The translations under genes and the position numbers were made by a program. Positions 7,861 through 16,594 of a stretch of 64,000 bases of DNA are shown one piece after another. The notes below the pieces were generated by a model, which saw only the letters and a list, made by a program, of their open reading frames with translations, did not search any database and was not told the origin of the DNA. Each line of letters begins with the position of its first letter. Position 1 is the stretch's first letter. Origin of the DNA: Streptomyces fuscichromogenes (GTDB taxonomy: Bacteria; Actinomycetota; Actinomycetes; Streptomycetales; Streptomycetaceae); the NCBI RefSeq assembly GCF_014645815.1, contig NZ_BMML01000001.1, positions 428,118 to 492,117 on the forward strand, read 5' to 3'.

Positions 7861-10800
7861 GTGTCAAAGCCGCCCTTCACGCACCTGCACGTCCACACCC
7901 AGTACTCGCTGCTGGACGGTGCCGCGCGGCTCAAGGACATGTTCAACGCCTGCAACGAGATGGGCATGACGCACATCGCCATGTCCGACCACGGCAACCT
8001 GCACGGGGCGTACGACTTCTTCCACACGGCCAAGAAGTCCGGGGTCACCCCGATCATCGGCATCGAGGCCTACGTCGCCCCCGAGTCGCGGCGCAACAAG
8101 CGCAAGATCCAGTGGGGCCAGCCGCACCAGAAGCGGGACGACGTGTCCGGTTCGGGTGGTTACACCCACAAGACGATCTGGGCGGCGAACGCGACGGGCC
8201 TGCACAACCTCTTCCGCCTCTCCTCGGACGCCTACGCCGAGGGCTGGCTCCAGAAGTGGCCCCGGATGGACAAGGAGACCATCTCCCAGTGGTCCGAGGG
8301 GCTCATCGCCTCCACCGGCTGCCCCTCCGGCGAGCTCCAGACCCGGCTCCGCCTCGGCCAGTACGACGAGGCGCTGAAGGCGGCCGCCGACTACCAGGAC
8401 ATCTTCGGCAAGGACCGCTACTTCCTGGAGCTGATGGACCACGGCATCGACATCGAGCACCGGGTCCGCGACGGCCTCCTGGAGATCGGCAAGAAGCTCG
8501 GCATCCCCCCGCTGGTCACCAACGACTCGCACTACACGTACGCGCACGAGGCGACCGCCCACGACGCCCTGCTCTGCATCCAGACCGGCAAGAACCTCTC
8601 CGACCCGGACCGCTTCAAGTTCGACGGCACCGGCTACTACCTGAAGTCCACGGACGAGATGTACGCCATCGACTCCTCGGACGCCTGGCAGGAGGGCTGC
8701 GCCAACACCCTCCTGGTCGCCGAGCAGATCGACACCAGCGGCATGTTCGAGGCCAAGAACCTCATGCCGAAGTTCGACATCCCCGACGGCTTCACCGAGG
8801 TCACCTGGTTCAAGGAGGAGGTCCGCCGGGGCATGGAGCGCCGCTTCCCCGGCGGCATCCCGGACGACCGCCAGAAGCAGGTCGAGTACGAGCTGGACGT
8901 CATCATCCAGATGGGGTTCCCGGGCTACTTCCTCGTCGTCGCCGACTTCATCATGTGGGCCAAGAACAACGGCATCGCGGTCGGCCCCGGCCGAGGCTCC
9001 GCGGCCGGTTCGATCGTCGCCTACGCCATGGGCATCACCGACCTCGACCCGATCCCGCACGGCCTGATCTTCGAGCGGTTCCTCAACCCCGAGCGCGTCT
9101 CCATGCCCGACGTCGACATCGACTTCGACGAGCGTCGGCGCGTCGAGGTGATCAGGTACGTGACCGAGAAGTACGGCGCCGACAAGGTCGCCATGATCGG
9201 CACCTACGGCAAGATCAAGGCCAAGAACGCGATCAAGGACTCGGCGCGCGTCCTGGGCTACCCGTACGCGATGGGCGACCGGCTCACCAAGGCGATGCCC
9301 GCCGACGTCCTCGGCAAGGGCATCGACCTCGACGGCATCACCAACCCCTCGCACCCGCGCTACAACGAGGCCGGCGAGATCCGCGGGATGTACGAGAACG
9401 AGCCGGACGTGAAGAAGGTCATCGACACCGCCAAGGGCGTCGAGGGCCTGGTCCGGCAGATGGGCGTGCACGCCGCCGGCGTGATCATGTCCAGCGAGCC
9501 CATCGTCGACCACGCCCCGATCTGGGTGCGGCACACCGACGGCGTGACCATCACGCAGTGGGACTACCCGCAGTGCGAGTCGCTCGGCCTGCTGAAGATG
9601 GACTTCCTCGGCCTGCGCAACCTGACGATCATGGACGACGCCGTCAAGATGGTGAAGTCCAACAAGGGCATCGACCTCGACCTGCTGGCCCTGCCGCTCG
9701 ACGATCCGAAGACCTTCGAACTGCTCCAGCGCGGTGACACCCTGGGCGTCTTCCAGTTCGACGGCGGGCCCATGCGCTCCCTGCTGCGCCTGATGAAGCC
9801 CGACAACTTCGAGGACATCTCCGCCGTCTCGGCGCTCTACCGTCCGGGCCCGATGGGCATGGACTCGCACACCAACTACGCGCTCCGCAAGAACAAGCTC
9901 CAGGAGATCACCCCGATCCACAAGGAGCTGGAGGAGCCCCTCGAAGAGGTCCTGGCCGTCACCTACGGTCTGATCGTCTACCAGGAGCAGGTGCAGAAGG
10001 CCGCCCAGATCATCGCGGGCTACTCGCTCGGCGAGGCCGACATCCTGCGCCGCGTGATGGGCAAGAAGAAGCCCGACGAACTGGCCAAGAACTTCACCAT
10101 CTTCCAGGCCGGCGCCCAGAAGAACGGCTACAGCGACGAGGCCATCCAGGCCCTGTGGGACGTGCTGGTCCCGTTCGCCGGATACGCGTTCAACAAGGCG
10201 CACTCCGCCGCGTACGGCCTGGTCTCGTACTGGACCGCCTACCTCAAGGCGAACCACCCGGCCGAGTACATGGCCGGTCTGCTCACCTCGGTCAAGGACG
10301 ACAAGGACAAGTCGGCCGTCTACCTCAACGAGTGCCGCCGCATGGGCATCAAGGTGCTCCCGCCGAACGTCAACGAGTCGGTGCACAACTTCGCCGCCCA
10401 GGGCGACGACGTGATCCTCTTCGGCCTCGAAGCCGTCCGCAACGTCGGCACCAACGTGGTGGATTCGATCATCAGGAGCCGCAAGGCCAAGGGCAAGTAC
10501 GGCTCCTTCCCCGACTACCTCGACAAGGTCGAGGCGGTCGCGTGCAACAAGCGGACCACGGAGTCGCTGATCAAGGCGGGTGCCTTCGACGCCCTGGGGC
10601 ACACCCGCAAGGGCCTCACCGCGCACTTCGACTCGATGATCGACAACGTGGTCGCGGTCAAGCGCAAGGAGGCCGAGGGCCAGTTCGACCTCTTCGGCGG
10701 GATGGGCGAGGAGGAGAGCGACGAGCCCGGCTTCGGACTGGACGTCGAGTTCACCACCGAGGAGTGGGACAAGACCTATCTGCTCGCCCAGGAGCGGGAG

Positions 10801-11400
10801 ATGCTCGGCCTGTACGTCTCCGACCACCCGCTCTTCGGCCTGGAGCACGTGCTCTCCGACAAGGCCGACGCGGGCATCGCCCAGCTCACCGGCGGCGAGC
10901 ACGCCGACGGGGCCGTGGTCACCATCGGCGGCATCATCTCCGGCCTCCAGCGCAAGATGACCAAGCAGGGCAACGCCTGGGCGATCGCCACCGTGGAGGA
11001 CCTCGCCGGCTCCATCGAGTGCATGTTCTTCCCGGCGAGCTACCAGCTGATCTCGACCCAACTCGTCGAGGACGCGGTGGTGTTCGTCAAGGGCCGGCTC
11101 GACAAGCGCGAGGACGTGCCGCGCCTGGTGGGCATGGAGCTGGCGGTCCCGGACCTCTCCAACGCCGGCACCAACGCGCCCGTGATCCTCACCATCCCCG
11201 CCACCCGGGTCACCCCGCCGATGGTCAGCCGCCTCGGCGAGATCCTCGGTCACCACAAGGGCGACACCGAGGTCCGGATCAGGCTCCAGGGCCCGACCAA
11301 GACCACCGTGCTCCGTCTCGACCGGCACCGGGTGAAGCCGGACCCGGCGCTGTTCGGCGACCTCAAGGTGCTGCTCGGCCCGTCCTGCCTGGCCGGATAG
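7861..11400 (+). CDS. dnaE: DNA polymerase III alpha subunit
   Basis: The replicative polymerase catalytic subunit, 1179 residues, normal for the DnaE1 type. The N-terminal PHP domain shows the metal motif HLHVHTQYS and MSDHGNLHG. The C-family polymerase core contains GPGRGSAAGSIVAYA and the catalytic aspartates Asp417 and Asp419 in MPDVDIDFDE. The beta-binding/OB-fold end includes a clamp-binding-like QFDLF and GGIISGLQRKMTKQGNAWA. The start is GTG with a GGAGG ribosome site 8 bases upstream. No 3'-5' exonuclease insertion of the PolC type is present. A hairpin terminator follows. Confidence 0.97.
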   Translation: MSKPPFTHLHVHTQYSLLDGAARLKDMFNACNEMGMTHIAMSDHGNLHGAYDFFHTAKKSGVTPIIGIEAYVAPESRRNKRKIQWGQPHQKRDDVSGSGGYTHKTIWAANATGLHNLFRLSSDAYAEGWLQKWPRMDKETISQWSEGLIASTGCPSGELQTRLRLGQYDEALKAAADYQDIFGKDRYFLELMDHGIDIEHRVRDGLLEIGKKLGIPPLVTNDSHYTYAHEATAHDALLCIQTGKNLSDPDRFKFDGTGYYLKSTDEMYAIDSSDAWQEGCANTLLVAEQIDTSGMFEAKNLMPKFDIPDGFTEVTWFKEEVRRGMERRFPGGIPDDRQKQVEYELDVIIQMGFPGYFLVVADFIMWAKNNGIAVGPGRGSAAGSIVAYAMGITDLDPIPHGLIFERFLNPERVSMPDVDIDFDERRRVEVIRYVTEKYGADKVAMIGTYGKIKAKNAIKDSARVLGYPYAMGDRLTKAMPADVLGKGIDLDGITNPSHPRYNEAGEIRGMYENEPDVKKVIDTAKGVEGLVRQMGVHAAGVIMSSEPIVDHAPIWVRHTDGVTITQWDYPQCESLGLLKMDFLGLRNLTIMDDAVKMVKSNKGIDLDLLALPLDDPKTFELLQRGDTLGVFQFDGGPMRSLLRLMKPDNFEDISAVSALYRPGPMGMDSHTNYALRKNKLQEITPIHKELEEPLEEVLAVTYGLIVYQEQVQKAAQIIAGYSLGEADILRRVMGKKKPDELAKNFTIFQAGAQKNGYSDEAIQALWDVLVPFAGYAFNKAHSAAYGLVSYWTAYLKANHPAEYMAGLLTSVKDDKDKSAVYLNECRRMGIKVLPPNVNESVHNFAAQGDDVILFGLEAVRNVGTNVVDSIIRSRKAKGKYGSFPDYLDKVEAVACNKRTTESLIKAGAFDALGHTRKGLTAHFDSMIDNVVAVKRKEAEGQFDLFGGMGEEESDEPGFGLDVEFTTEEWDKTYLLAQEREMLGLYVSDHPLFGLEHVLSDKADAGIAQLTGGEHADGAVVTIGGIISGLQRKMTKQGNAWAIATVEDLAGSIECMFFPASYQLISTQLVEDAVVFVKGRLDKREDVPRLVGMELAVPDLSNAGTNAPVILTIPATRVTPPMVSRLGEILGHHKGDTEVRIRLQGPTKTTVLRLDRHRVKPDPALFGDLKVLLGPSCLAG

Positions 11401-11435
11401 GTCCGCAGCCGGCACCGGCCGTCGTACGCGCGCGG

Positions 11436-11466
11436 AAGGGGCGCACCCGTATCGGGTGCGCCCCTT
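11436..11466. terminator. Hairpin terminator after dnaE
   Basis: AAGGGGCGCACCC (11436-11448) pairs perfectly with GGGTGCGCCCCTT (11454-11466), and a further G-C pair closes a 3-base loop. It lies 35 bases past the dnaE stop and just before the convergent small gene, so it may work in both directions. Confidence 0.8.
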
Positions 11467-11512
11467 CTGTGTGCCTGGGCTTCAACAGCCCGGTGGGACC
11501 TGGTCGGTCCGC

Positions 11513-11692
11513 TCAGTTGTGGCCGAAGCTCTTCTGCTTCTTGCGCGCGACATCGGCCGGGCTGCCCTGGATGTGCGACACCGGCGAGTCCTGGGACTCG
11601 CCCGACGTACGCTGCCCGTGCTCGTGGGTCTGCTCGGTCTGCTGCGAGGTGCGGTTCTGGGAGCCACCCTTGCGGTTCTTGTTCTTGGCCAT
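11513..11692 (-). CDS. Small hydrophilic protein, 59 residues
   Basis: A 59-residue highly polar protein beginning MAKNKNRKGGSQNRTSQQTE and ending ARKKQKSFGHN, rich in Gln, Lys, Ser and His, with no hydrophobic segment and no cysteine; probably largely disordered and cytosolic. A strong AGGAGG lies nine bases before the ATG, and the frame closes precisely before the dnaE terminator, so I regard it as a real gene although it is short. I recall similar tiny proteins next to dnaE in Streptomyces; function unknown. Confidence 0.75.
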   Translation of the reverse strand: MAKNKNRKGGSQNRTSQQTEQTHEHGQRTSGESQDSPVSHIQGSPADVARKKQKSFGHN

Positions 11693-11912
11693 GGTGATCT
11701 GCCTCCTGTGGGGGATCTAGGGGCCGAATTCAGATTCACATAGGCTGACAACGGACGCATTTCGGATAATTACCGTGTGTGACGCGGTTTGTCGGAGAGC
11801 GAGGTCCCGAAACGCCACGCCGAAGATCGAGTTCGGGCCGTTAACGCCCGCGTGGTCGGGCAGACTCGAAGGAAGCCCCGAAAGCAAACCTCCCGGGAAG
11901 AGGGTGAGTCGC

Positions 11913-13136
11913 GTGGACCGCTGCATCGTCCTGGTGGACGCCGGGTATCTGCTGGGTGCCGCCGCCAGTCTCCTCGCCGGTGAGCCCTCCCGATCCCGGA
12001 TCACCGTCGACCACGCCGCGCTGATCCAGGCGCTGCGCGACCGCGCGGAGTCCGACACCGAGCGTCCACTGCTGCGCATCTACTGGTTCGACGGCGCCCC
12101 CGACCGTGTTCCCCAGCCGGAACACCGTCGGCTGCGTGTGATGCCCCGGGTGACCGTCCGGCTCGGCGCGCTGACCCGCAGCGACGGGCGGTGGGCGCAG
12201 AAGGGCGTGGACGCGGCCATGCACGCCGAGCTGACCGAACTGGCCCGCAACCGCGCCTGCTCCGACGTCGTCCTGGTGACCGGCGACGGGGATCTGCTGC
12301 CGGGCATGATGGCAGCCAAGGAGCACGGGGTCGCCGTACACCTGTGGGCGGTGCAGGCCGCCGACGGCGACTACAACCAGTCCGAGGACCTGGTCGCCGA
12401 GGCCGACGAGCGGCGGGTCCTGGACCGGGCGTGGATCACCCAGGCGGTACGGGCCAAGGAGCTGACCGCGGTCTGCGCGCCGCCGCCGGTGCCGCGGCCG
12501 GAGATCGCCGCGATCCTCTCGGCGCCGCTGCCCGAGTCGTCGCTGGCGCCCGCGCCGGAGGCGGGACCCGAGGGCGCCGACCGGGCGCCCGCGGTGAGCG
12601 TGGTGGAGAACGGGGCGCCGGAGCGGATGCCGGCGCCCAAAGGGGTGCCGACGCCCAAGGACCTCGCCGCGCTGCGGGCGCCGGGCGCGCAGTCGGTCCA
12701 GAATCCGGCGACGACGGCCACCCTGCGGTGGTCCTCCGACAAGGGGTGGGTGGACCGGCCGGGCGGCGCGGCGGAGTCGGCGGAGGCGGCCTCGATGCCG
12801 ACGCTGGCGCAGCTGACCACCGCGGAGCAGCGGTGGGCCGACCGGGAGGAGGACATCACGACCGTCGGCGGGGATCCGTACGAGGTCGGGCAGGTGTTCG
12901 CCCGGCGGTGGATGTCGAGGCTCGGGGACCAGAGTCATCTCCACAAGCTGTCGGCGATGTATCCGCGCATTCCGCACCGGATCGACGGGGAGCTGTTGCG
13001 GTACGCGGCGCGGTTCGGGCTGCTGGCGCACAAGGACGACCAGATCGACGAGCATGACCGGTACGCCATTCGGGCGGGGTTCTGGAGAGAGTTCGATGTT
13101 CCGGCGGGGGCCGGGGAGCATGCGTCGGCGGAGTGA
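11913..13136 (+). CDS. NYN-domain (PIN-like RNase fold) protein
   Basis: A 407-residue protein with an N-terminal NYN domain: the conserved acidic residues appear in VLVDAGYLLG, KGVDAAMHAEL and TGDGDLLPGM, the expected metal-binding set for a nuclease-like fold, so RNA cleavage is a plausible role. A Pro/Ala-rich linker (about 185-290) separates it from a C-terminal conserved helical region that includes FARRWMSRLGDQSHLHKL. GTG at 11913 is preferred because AGAGGGTGA lies just upstream; GTG at 11904 is possible. A dispersed repeat follows the stop. Confidence 0.8.
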   Translation: MDRCIVLVDAGYLLGAAASLLAGEPSRSRITVDHAALIQALRDRAESDTERPLLRIYWFDGAPDRVPQPEHRRLRVMPRVTVRLGALTRSDGRWAQKGVDAAMHAELTELARNRACSDVVLVTGDGDLLPGMMAAKEHGVAVHLWAVQAADGDYNQSEDLVAEADERRVLDRAWITQAVRAKELTAVCAPPPVPRPEIAAILSAPLPESSLAPAPEAGPEGADRAPAVSVVENGAPERMPAPKGVPTPKDLAALRAPGAQSVQNPATTATLRWSSDKGWVDRPGGAAESAEAASMPTLAQLTTAEQRWADREEDITTVGGDPYEVGQVFARRWMSRLGDQSHLHKLSAMYPRIPHRIDGELLRYAARFGLLAHKDDQIDEHDRYAIRAGFWREFDVPAGAGEHASAE

Positions 13137-13187
13137 GTGAGGGGGCGTGGGCGACTGATTTCGGCCGCGGGCCGGTGGGGGTTGCTC

Positions 13188-13217
13188 GCGCAGTTCCCCG
13201 CGCCCCTCACGGGGCGC
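13188..13217 (+). repeat. Dispersed GCGCAGTTCCCCGCGCCCC element, copy 2
   Basis: The core GCGCAGTTCCCCGCGCCCC is followed by CACGGGGCGC, giving a small hairpin with the end of the core. It lies 50 bases past the NYN gene and 75 bases before the ABC transporter gene. Confidence 0.75.
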
Positions 13218-13291
13218 TGAACCTCGCGGGGTCACCGGCTGGGGCGCCCCAAAGGCGAGTAAACGGGGGTGACCCCGTAGTCTCGTTCCTT

Positions 13292-14311
13292 GTGAGTACG
13301 GGCGTGGGTCGGGCACTTCGGCAGCAGGGTGACGTCGTGTGTGCCGTGCGTGGGCTGACCAAGACCTACGCCGCCGTCAAAGGGCGGCGTGGCGCCCCCG
13401 GCGTGCCCGAGGTGCGGGCCACCGACGGGGTGGCGCTGGATGTCCGGCGCGGCGAGATCTTCGGCCTGCTCGGGCCGAACGGGGCCGGCAAGTCGACGCT
13501 CGTACGGCAGCTCACCGGGCTGCTGCGGCCGGACACGGGCAGCGTCGAGATCCTCGGCCACGACATCGTGCGGCACCCGGAGCGGGCCGCGCGGATCCTC
13601 GCCTACCTGGGGCAGGAGTCCAGCGCCCTGGACGAGCTGACCGTGTCCCTCGCGGCCGAGACCACCGGGCGGCTGCGCGGACTGGACCTGCGGCAGGCCC
13701 GGAGCGAGCGCGACGCCGTGCTGGAGGAGCTCGGCCTGACGCCGATCGCCGGGCGGGCGCTCAAGAAGCTCTCCGGGGGGCAGCGGAGGCTGGCCTGCTT
13801 CGCCGCGGCGCTCGTCGGTGAGCGGCCGCTGCTCGTGCTCGACGAGCCGACGACCGGCATGGACCCGGTGGCCCGGCGGGCCGTGTGGGCCGCCGTGGAC
13901 CGGCGGCGGGCCGAGCGGGGGGCCACCGTGGTGCTGGTCACCCACAACGTCATCGAGGCCGAGACCGTCCTCGACCGGGTCGCCGTCCTCGACCAGGGGC
14001 GGGTCATCGCCTGTGACAGCCCGGCCGGGCTCAAGGAGCGGGTGGCCGGCGAGGTGCGGGTCGAGCTGGTGTGGCGGGAACGGGCGCCGCTGGACGTGCC
14101 CGAGGTGGCCGTCCTGCGGGAGCGTGCCGTCGAGGCCGGCCGGCGCTGGACGCTGCGGCTCGCCCCCGAGGAGGCGCGTGCCGTCGTCGCCACGGTGACC
14201 GGCGGGACCGCGTTCGCCGCCCTCGACGACTTCACCCTGGCCACGCCCAGCCTGGAGGACGTCTACCTGGCGCTGGGCGGCGCCGCACGGCAGGGGCTGG
14301 TGAAGACGTGA
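13292..14311 (+). CDS. ABC transporter ATP-binding protein
   Basis: A 339-residue ATPase of the drug/antibiotic (ABC-2 type) export class. Walker A is GPNGAGKST, the Q-loop is in YLGQESSALD, the signature is LSGGQRRLACFAA, Walker B is LLVLDEPTTGMDP and the H-loop is VTHNVIEAE. A C-terminal domain of about 100 residues follows, as in DrrA-like proteins. I start at GTG 13292; longer frames run through the dispersed repeat. TAGTCT at 13278-13283 lies eight bases upstream and there is no Shine-Dalgarno, which suggests a leaderless message. It is coupled to the permease through a 31-codon frame. Confidence 0.92.
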   Translation: MSTGVGRALRQQGDVVCAVRGLTKTYAAVKGRRGAPGVPEVRATDGVALDVRRGEIFGLLGPNGAGKSTLVRQLTGLLRPDTGSVEILGHDIVRHPERAARILAYLGQESSALDELTVSLAAETTGRLRGLDLRQARSERDAVLEELGLTPIAGRALKKLSGGQRRLACFAAALVGERPLLVLDEPTTGMDPVARRAVWAAVDRRRAERGATVVLVTHNVIEAETVLDRVAVLDQGRVIACDSPAGLKERVAGEVRVELVWRERAPLDVPEVAVLRERAVEAGRRWTLRLAPEEARAVVATVTGGTAFAALDDFTLATPSLEDVYLALGGAARQGLVKT

Positions 14312-14403
14312 GGGTGAACACGGCGGCGGCCAGGCGCGTACGGAAAGGCGCGGCAGCGGTACGGGCCGCAGGTGCCGCACGGAAGGGGAGCAGCGCGACG
14401 TGA
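14308..14403 (+). CDS. 31-residue basic peptide bridging ATPase and permease genes
   Basis: A GTG at 14308 overlaps the ATPase stop (GTGA) and the frame ends in a TGA that overlaps the permease GTG (GTGA). The peptide starts MRVNTAAARRVRKG and is Arg/Lys/Ala-rich with no acidic residue. The exact double overlap suggests that translation may pass through it to couple the two genes, or that it makes a small peptide. It may equally be chance in a high-GC gap; no homologue is known to me. Confidence 0.35.
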   Translation: MRVNTAAARRVRKGAAAVRAAGAARKGSSAT

Positions 14404-15230
14404 GTGTCGTACCCGCGGAGGTTCTGCCGGGCGGTGCCCTGGCCGTGGAGGAGACGGCGCCGGGCGGCGCCCCGATGGCCGAGCTGGGCCCGCGCGCGCG
14501 GCTGTGGCCGTCGCTGGCGGCCGTCTACCGGGCGCAGCTGTCCCGGGCCAGGGTGGCGCGGATCCCGCTGCTGTTCGTCGCGACCTTCCAGTCCGTCGGC
14601 ATCATGATCATGATGCGCGGGGTGGTGGACTCGCGGGGCGAGGCCCAGTCCGTGGTGGCGGGCTCGTCGGTGGTCGTGGTGGCCTTCGTCGCGCTGAACC
14701 TGCTGGCGCAGTACTTCGGACAGCTGCGGGCGAGCGGCGGGCTGGACCACTACGCCACGCTGCCGGTGCCGCCGGCCTCGGTGGTGCTCGGGGCGGCCGC
14801 GGCCTATGCCTCCTTCACCGTGCCGGGGACGCTGGTGACGGCCGTCTTCGGCTGCGTGCTGTTCGGGCTGCCGCTGGGGAACCTGTGGATCCTCCTCGCC
14901 GTGATCCCGCTGGCCGGGGCCGCGCTGGCGGGGCTCGGGGCGGCCTGCGGGCTGCTCGCGCCCCGTCCCGAACTCGCCACGCTGCTCGGGCAGCTGGGCA
15001 TGTCGGCGGCGCTGCTGTTCGGGGTGCTGCCGCCGGACCGGATGCCGGGGATCATCCGGTTCGCGCGTGACCTGCTGCCCTCCACGTACGGCGTCGAGGC
15101 CTACGCCCGGACCTTCGGCGCGCGGCCCGACTGGGCCGTCGTCCTCGCTGACCTGGGTGTGTGCGCGGGCGTGGGGGTGGTCTCGCTGGCCGTCGCCACC
15201 TGGGCGTACCGCCGGGCCGCCGTCCGGTGA
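14400..15230 (+). CDS. ABC-2 type transporter permease
   Basis: A 276-residue membrane permease, partner of the upstream ATPase. Six hydrophobic segments are visible, with the first near residue 55 (PLLFVATFQSVGIMIMM), others around 80-100, 120-150, 155-180, 190-210 and 250-270. The C-terminal part contains PDRMPGIIRFARDLLPSTYGVEAYAR, typical of ABC-2 permeases, here shortened to the motif LPSTYGVEAY. GTG start with GGGGAG nine bases upstream. The transported compound cannot be deduced. Confidence 0.88.
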   Translation: MSVVPAEVLPGGALAVEETAPGGAPMAELGPRARLWPSLAAVYRAQLSRARVARIPLLFVATFQSVGIMIMMRGVVDSRGEAQSVVAGSSVVVVAFVALNLLAQYFGQLRASGGLDHYATLPVPPASVVLGAAAAYASFTVPGTLVTAVFGCVLFGLPLGNLWILLAVIPLAGAALAGLGAACGLLAPRPELATLLGQLGMSAALLFGVLPPDRMPGIIRFARDLLPSTYGVEAYARTFGARPDWAVVLADLGVCAGVGVVSLAVATWAYRRAAVR

Positions 15231-15264
15231 CGCGCCCCACAGGCCGACCTGGCACGATGGCATC

Positions 15265-15939
15265 GTGACCGCACCGTTGACGCCGCCTCCGCCGCCGCAC
15301 GACCAGTCCTCGCACCAGGCCTGGCAGGTGCCGCCGCCTGCCGGGGAGGCCGCGGGGGAGCCGGGAGAGTACGGACAGTACGGACAGGACGGTCCCGGGA
15401 TGAAGACCGAACTGCGGGAGGGCGCCGTGATCGCCCTCGTGGTGGCGGTGAGCGGGGTGCTGCTCGGACTGCTGTGGCTGTGGCTGGCGCCGCACGTGCC
15501 GCTGGTGGGGGACCAGTCCGGCAAGAGCTGGGCGGTCTACCTCAAGGACAGCGAGGGGGAGCAGGCGGCGGGCGTGGACGGAACGTTCACGCTGCTGGCG
15601 CTGGCCTTCGGGTTCGTGAGTGCGGTCGCGGTGTTCCTGTGGCGGCGGCGCGGGGGTGTGCCGCTGGTGGTGGCGCTGGGGGTCGGGGGACTGCTGGCGT
15701 CGGTGCTGGCCTGGCGGCTGGGGACGTGGCTGGGACCGGAGCAGGACGTGATCGCCCATGCGAAGGCCGTGGGGAAGGGGGTGACGTTCTCGGCGCCGCT
15801 GAAGCTCGGGGCGAAGGGGGCGTTGCTGGCCTGGTCGTTGTCGGCGTTGGTGGTGCATCTGGGGTTGACGGCGCTGTTCGGTCCGCGGGACCCGGAGCCG
15901 CCGTACGAGGACGTCCCGTACGCGGCTCCGCCGGAGTAG
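15265..15939 (+). CDS. Four-helix membrane protein, possibly DUF2567 type
   Basis: A 224-residue protein with a Pro/Gly/Tyr-rich cytosolic N-terminus (about 1-48), then four hydrophobic helices near residues 55-78, 105-125, 132-152 and 175-198. Between the first two lies a conserved-looking loop, GDQSGKSWAVYLKDSEGEQ. The C-terminus is acidic and Pro-rich. The family name is recollection, not a search result; function unknown. CACGAT at 15253-15258 is six bases before the GTG and no Shine-Dalgarno is present, so it may be leaderless. Confidence 0.65.
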   Translation: MTAPLTPPPPPHDQSSHQAWQVPPPAGEAAGEPGEYGQYGQDGPGMKTELREGAVIALVVAVSGVLLGLLWLWLAPHVPLVGDQSGKSWAVYLKDSEGEQAAGVDGTFTLLALAFGFVSAVAVFLWRRRGGVPLVVALGVGGLLASVLAWRLGTWLGPEQDVIAHAKAVGKGVTFSAPLKLGAKGALLAWSLSALVVHLGLTALFGPRDPEPPYEDVPYAAPPE

Positions 15940-15954
15940 CTTCCGGTGTGCTCC

Positions 15955-16029
15955 CTAGGCCGGGCGGCGACCGTGGTTCGAGCGGGCCTTCTTCAGGCGC
16001 CACTTCCTTTTCCGTGTCCTCTTCGACAT
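15955..16029 (-). CDS. 24-residue basic protein resembling ribosomal protein bL37
   Basis: An ATG-started frame of 24 codons, starting MSKRTRKRKWRLKK and ending KKARSNHGRRPA. The length, extreme basicity (12 Arg/Lys) and the C-terminal NHG(K/R)RP signature match what I recall of bL37, the tiny large-subunit protein first seen in mycobacterial ribosome structures. GGAAG lies upstream but close to the ATG. The gene sits 41 bases past the YbaK-type gene on the same strand and is convergent with the membrane protein at 15265. It is too short for routine gene calling. Family assignment is inference from motif and size. Confidence 0.6.
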   Translation of the reverse strand: MSKRTRKRKWRLKKARSNHGRRPA

Positions 16030-16070
16030 GTCTTCCGTACTTAACCGAGAACGGGGACTTGGTCGAGGGG

Positions 16071-16577
16071 TCACGCACGTCCGATCGGGGCCAGGGTCGC
16101 GTTCGTGAGGGTGGCCAGGGCGGTCGGGGCGAGTTCGACCTCAAGGCCGCGGCGGCCCGCCGAGACGCAGATCGTCGGGTGGGCCGACGCCGACGCGTCC
16201 AGCACCGTGGGGAGCTTCTTGCGCTGGCCGAGCGGGGAGATGCCGCCGCGGACATAGCCCGTGGTGCGCTCGGCCAGGGCCGGGTCCGCCATCGCCGCGC
16301 GCTTGCCGCCGACCGCTGTCGCCAGGGCCTTGAGGTCCAGGCTGCCGGCCACCGGGACGACAGCGACCGTGAGCGCGCCGTCCACGTCCGCGACCAGGGT
16401 CTTGAAGACACGGTCGGGGGACACGCCCATCGCCTGCGCCGCCTCCTCGCCGTAGGACGGATGCGCGGGGTCGTGGTCGTAGGAGTGGACCGTGAAGTCC
16501 ACCCCCGCGGTGGTCAGGGCCACCGTCGCCGGGGTCCCGCCGCCCCCGGACTGCTGCTTCTTCGGCTTCTTCGGCAT
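16071..16577 (-). CDS. ybaK: YbaK/EbsC-type aminoacyl-tRNA deacylase
   Basis: A 168-residue protein of the YbaK/ProX editing family, which hydrolyses mischarged Cys-tRNA(Pro) in trans after translation. The characteristic segments are VFKTLVADVDG, VPVAGSLDLKALA and GYVRGGISPLGQRKKLPTVLD, with the active-site Lys in the first. The N-terminus is Lys/Gln/Gly-rich. ATG start. It follows the Lon-substrate-domain gene on the same strand with a 17-base gap, so the two are probably cotranscribed. Confidence 0.92.
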   Translation of the reverse strand: MPKKPKKQQSGGGGTPATVALTTAGVDFTVHSYDHDPAHPSYGEEAAQAMGVSPDRVFKTLVADVDGALTVAVVPVAGSLDLKALATAVGGKRAAMADPALAERTTGYVRGGISPLGQRKKLPTVLDASASAHPTICVSAGRRGLEVELAPTALATLTNATLAPIGRA

Positions 16578-16594
16578 GTCAGGAAAACCCCGGC

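Noticed and set aside
7864..11415. A long minus-strand open frame opposite dnaE
   Set aside because: Antisense shadow of dnaE with no family motif.
13133..13291. An N-terminal extension of the ABC ATPase
   Set aside because: It would translate through the dispersed repeat and encodes no conserved residues; the GTG at 13292 with an adjacent -10 hexamer fits better.
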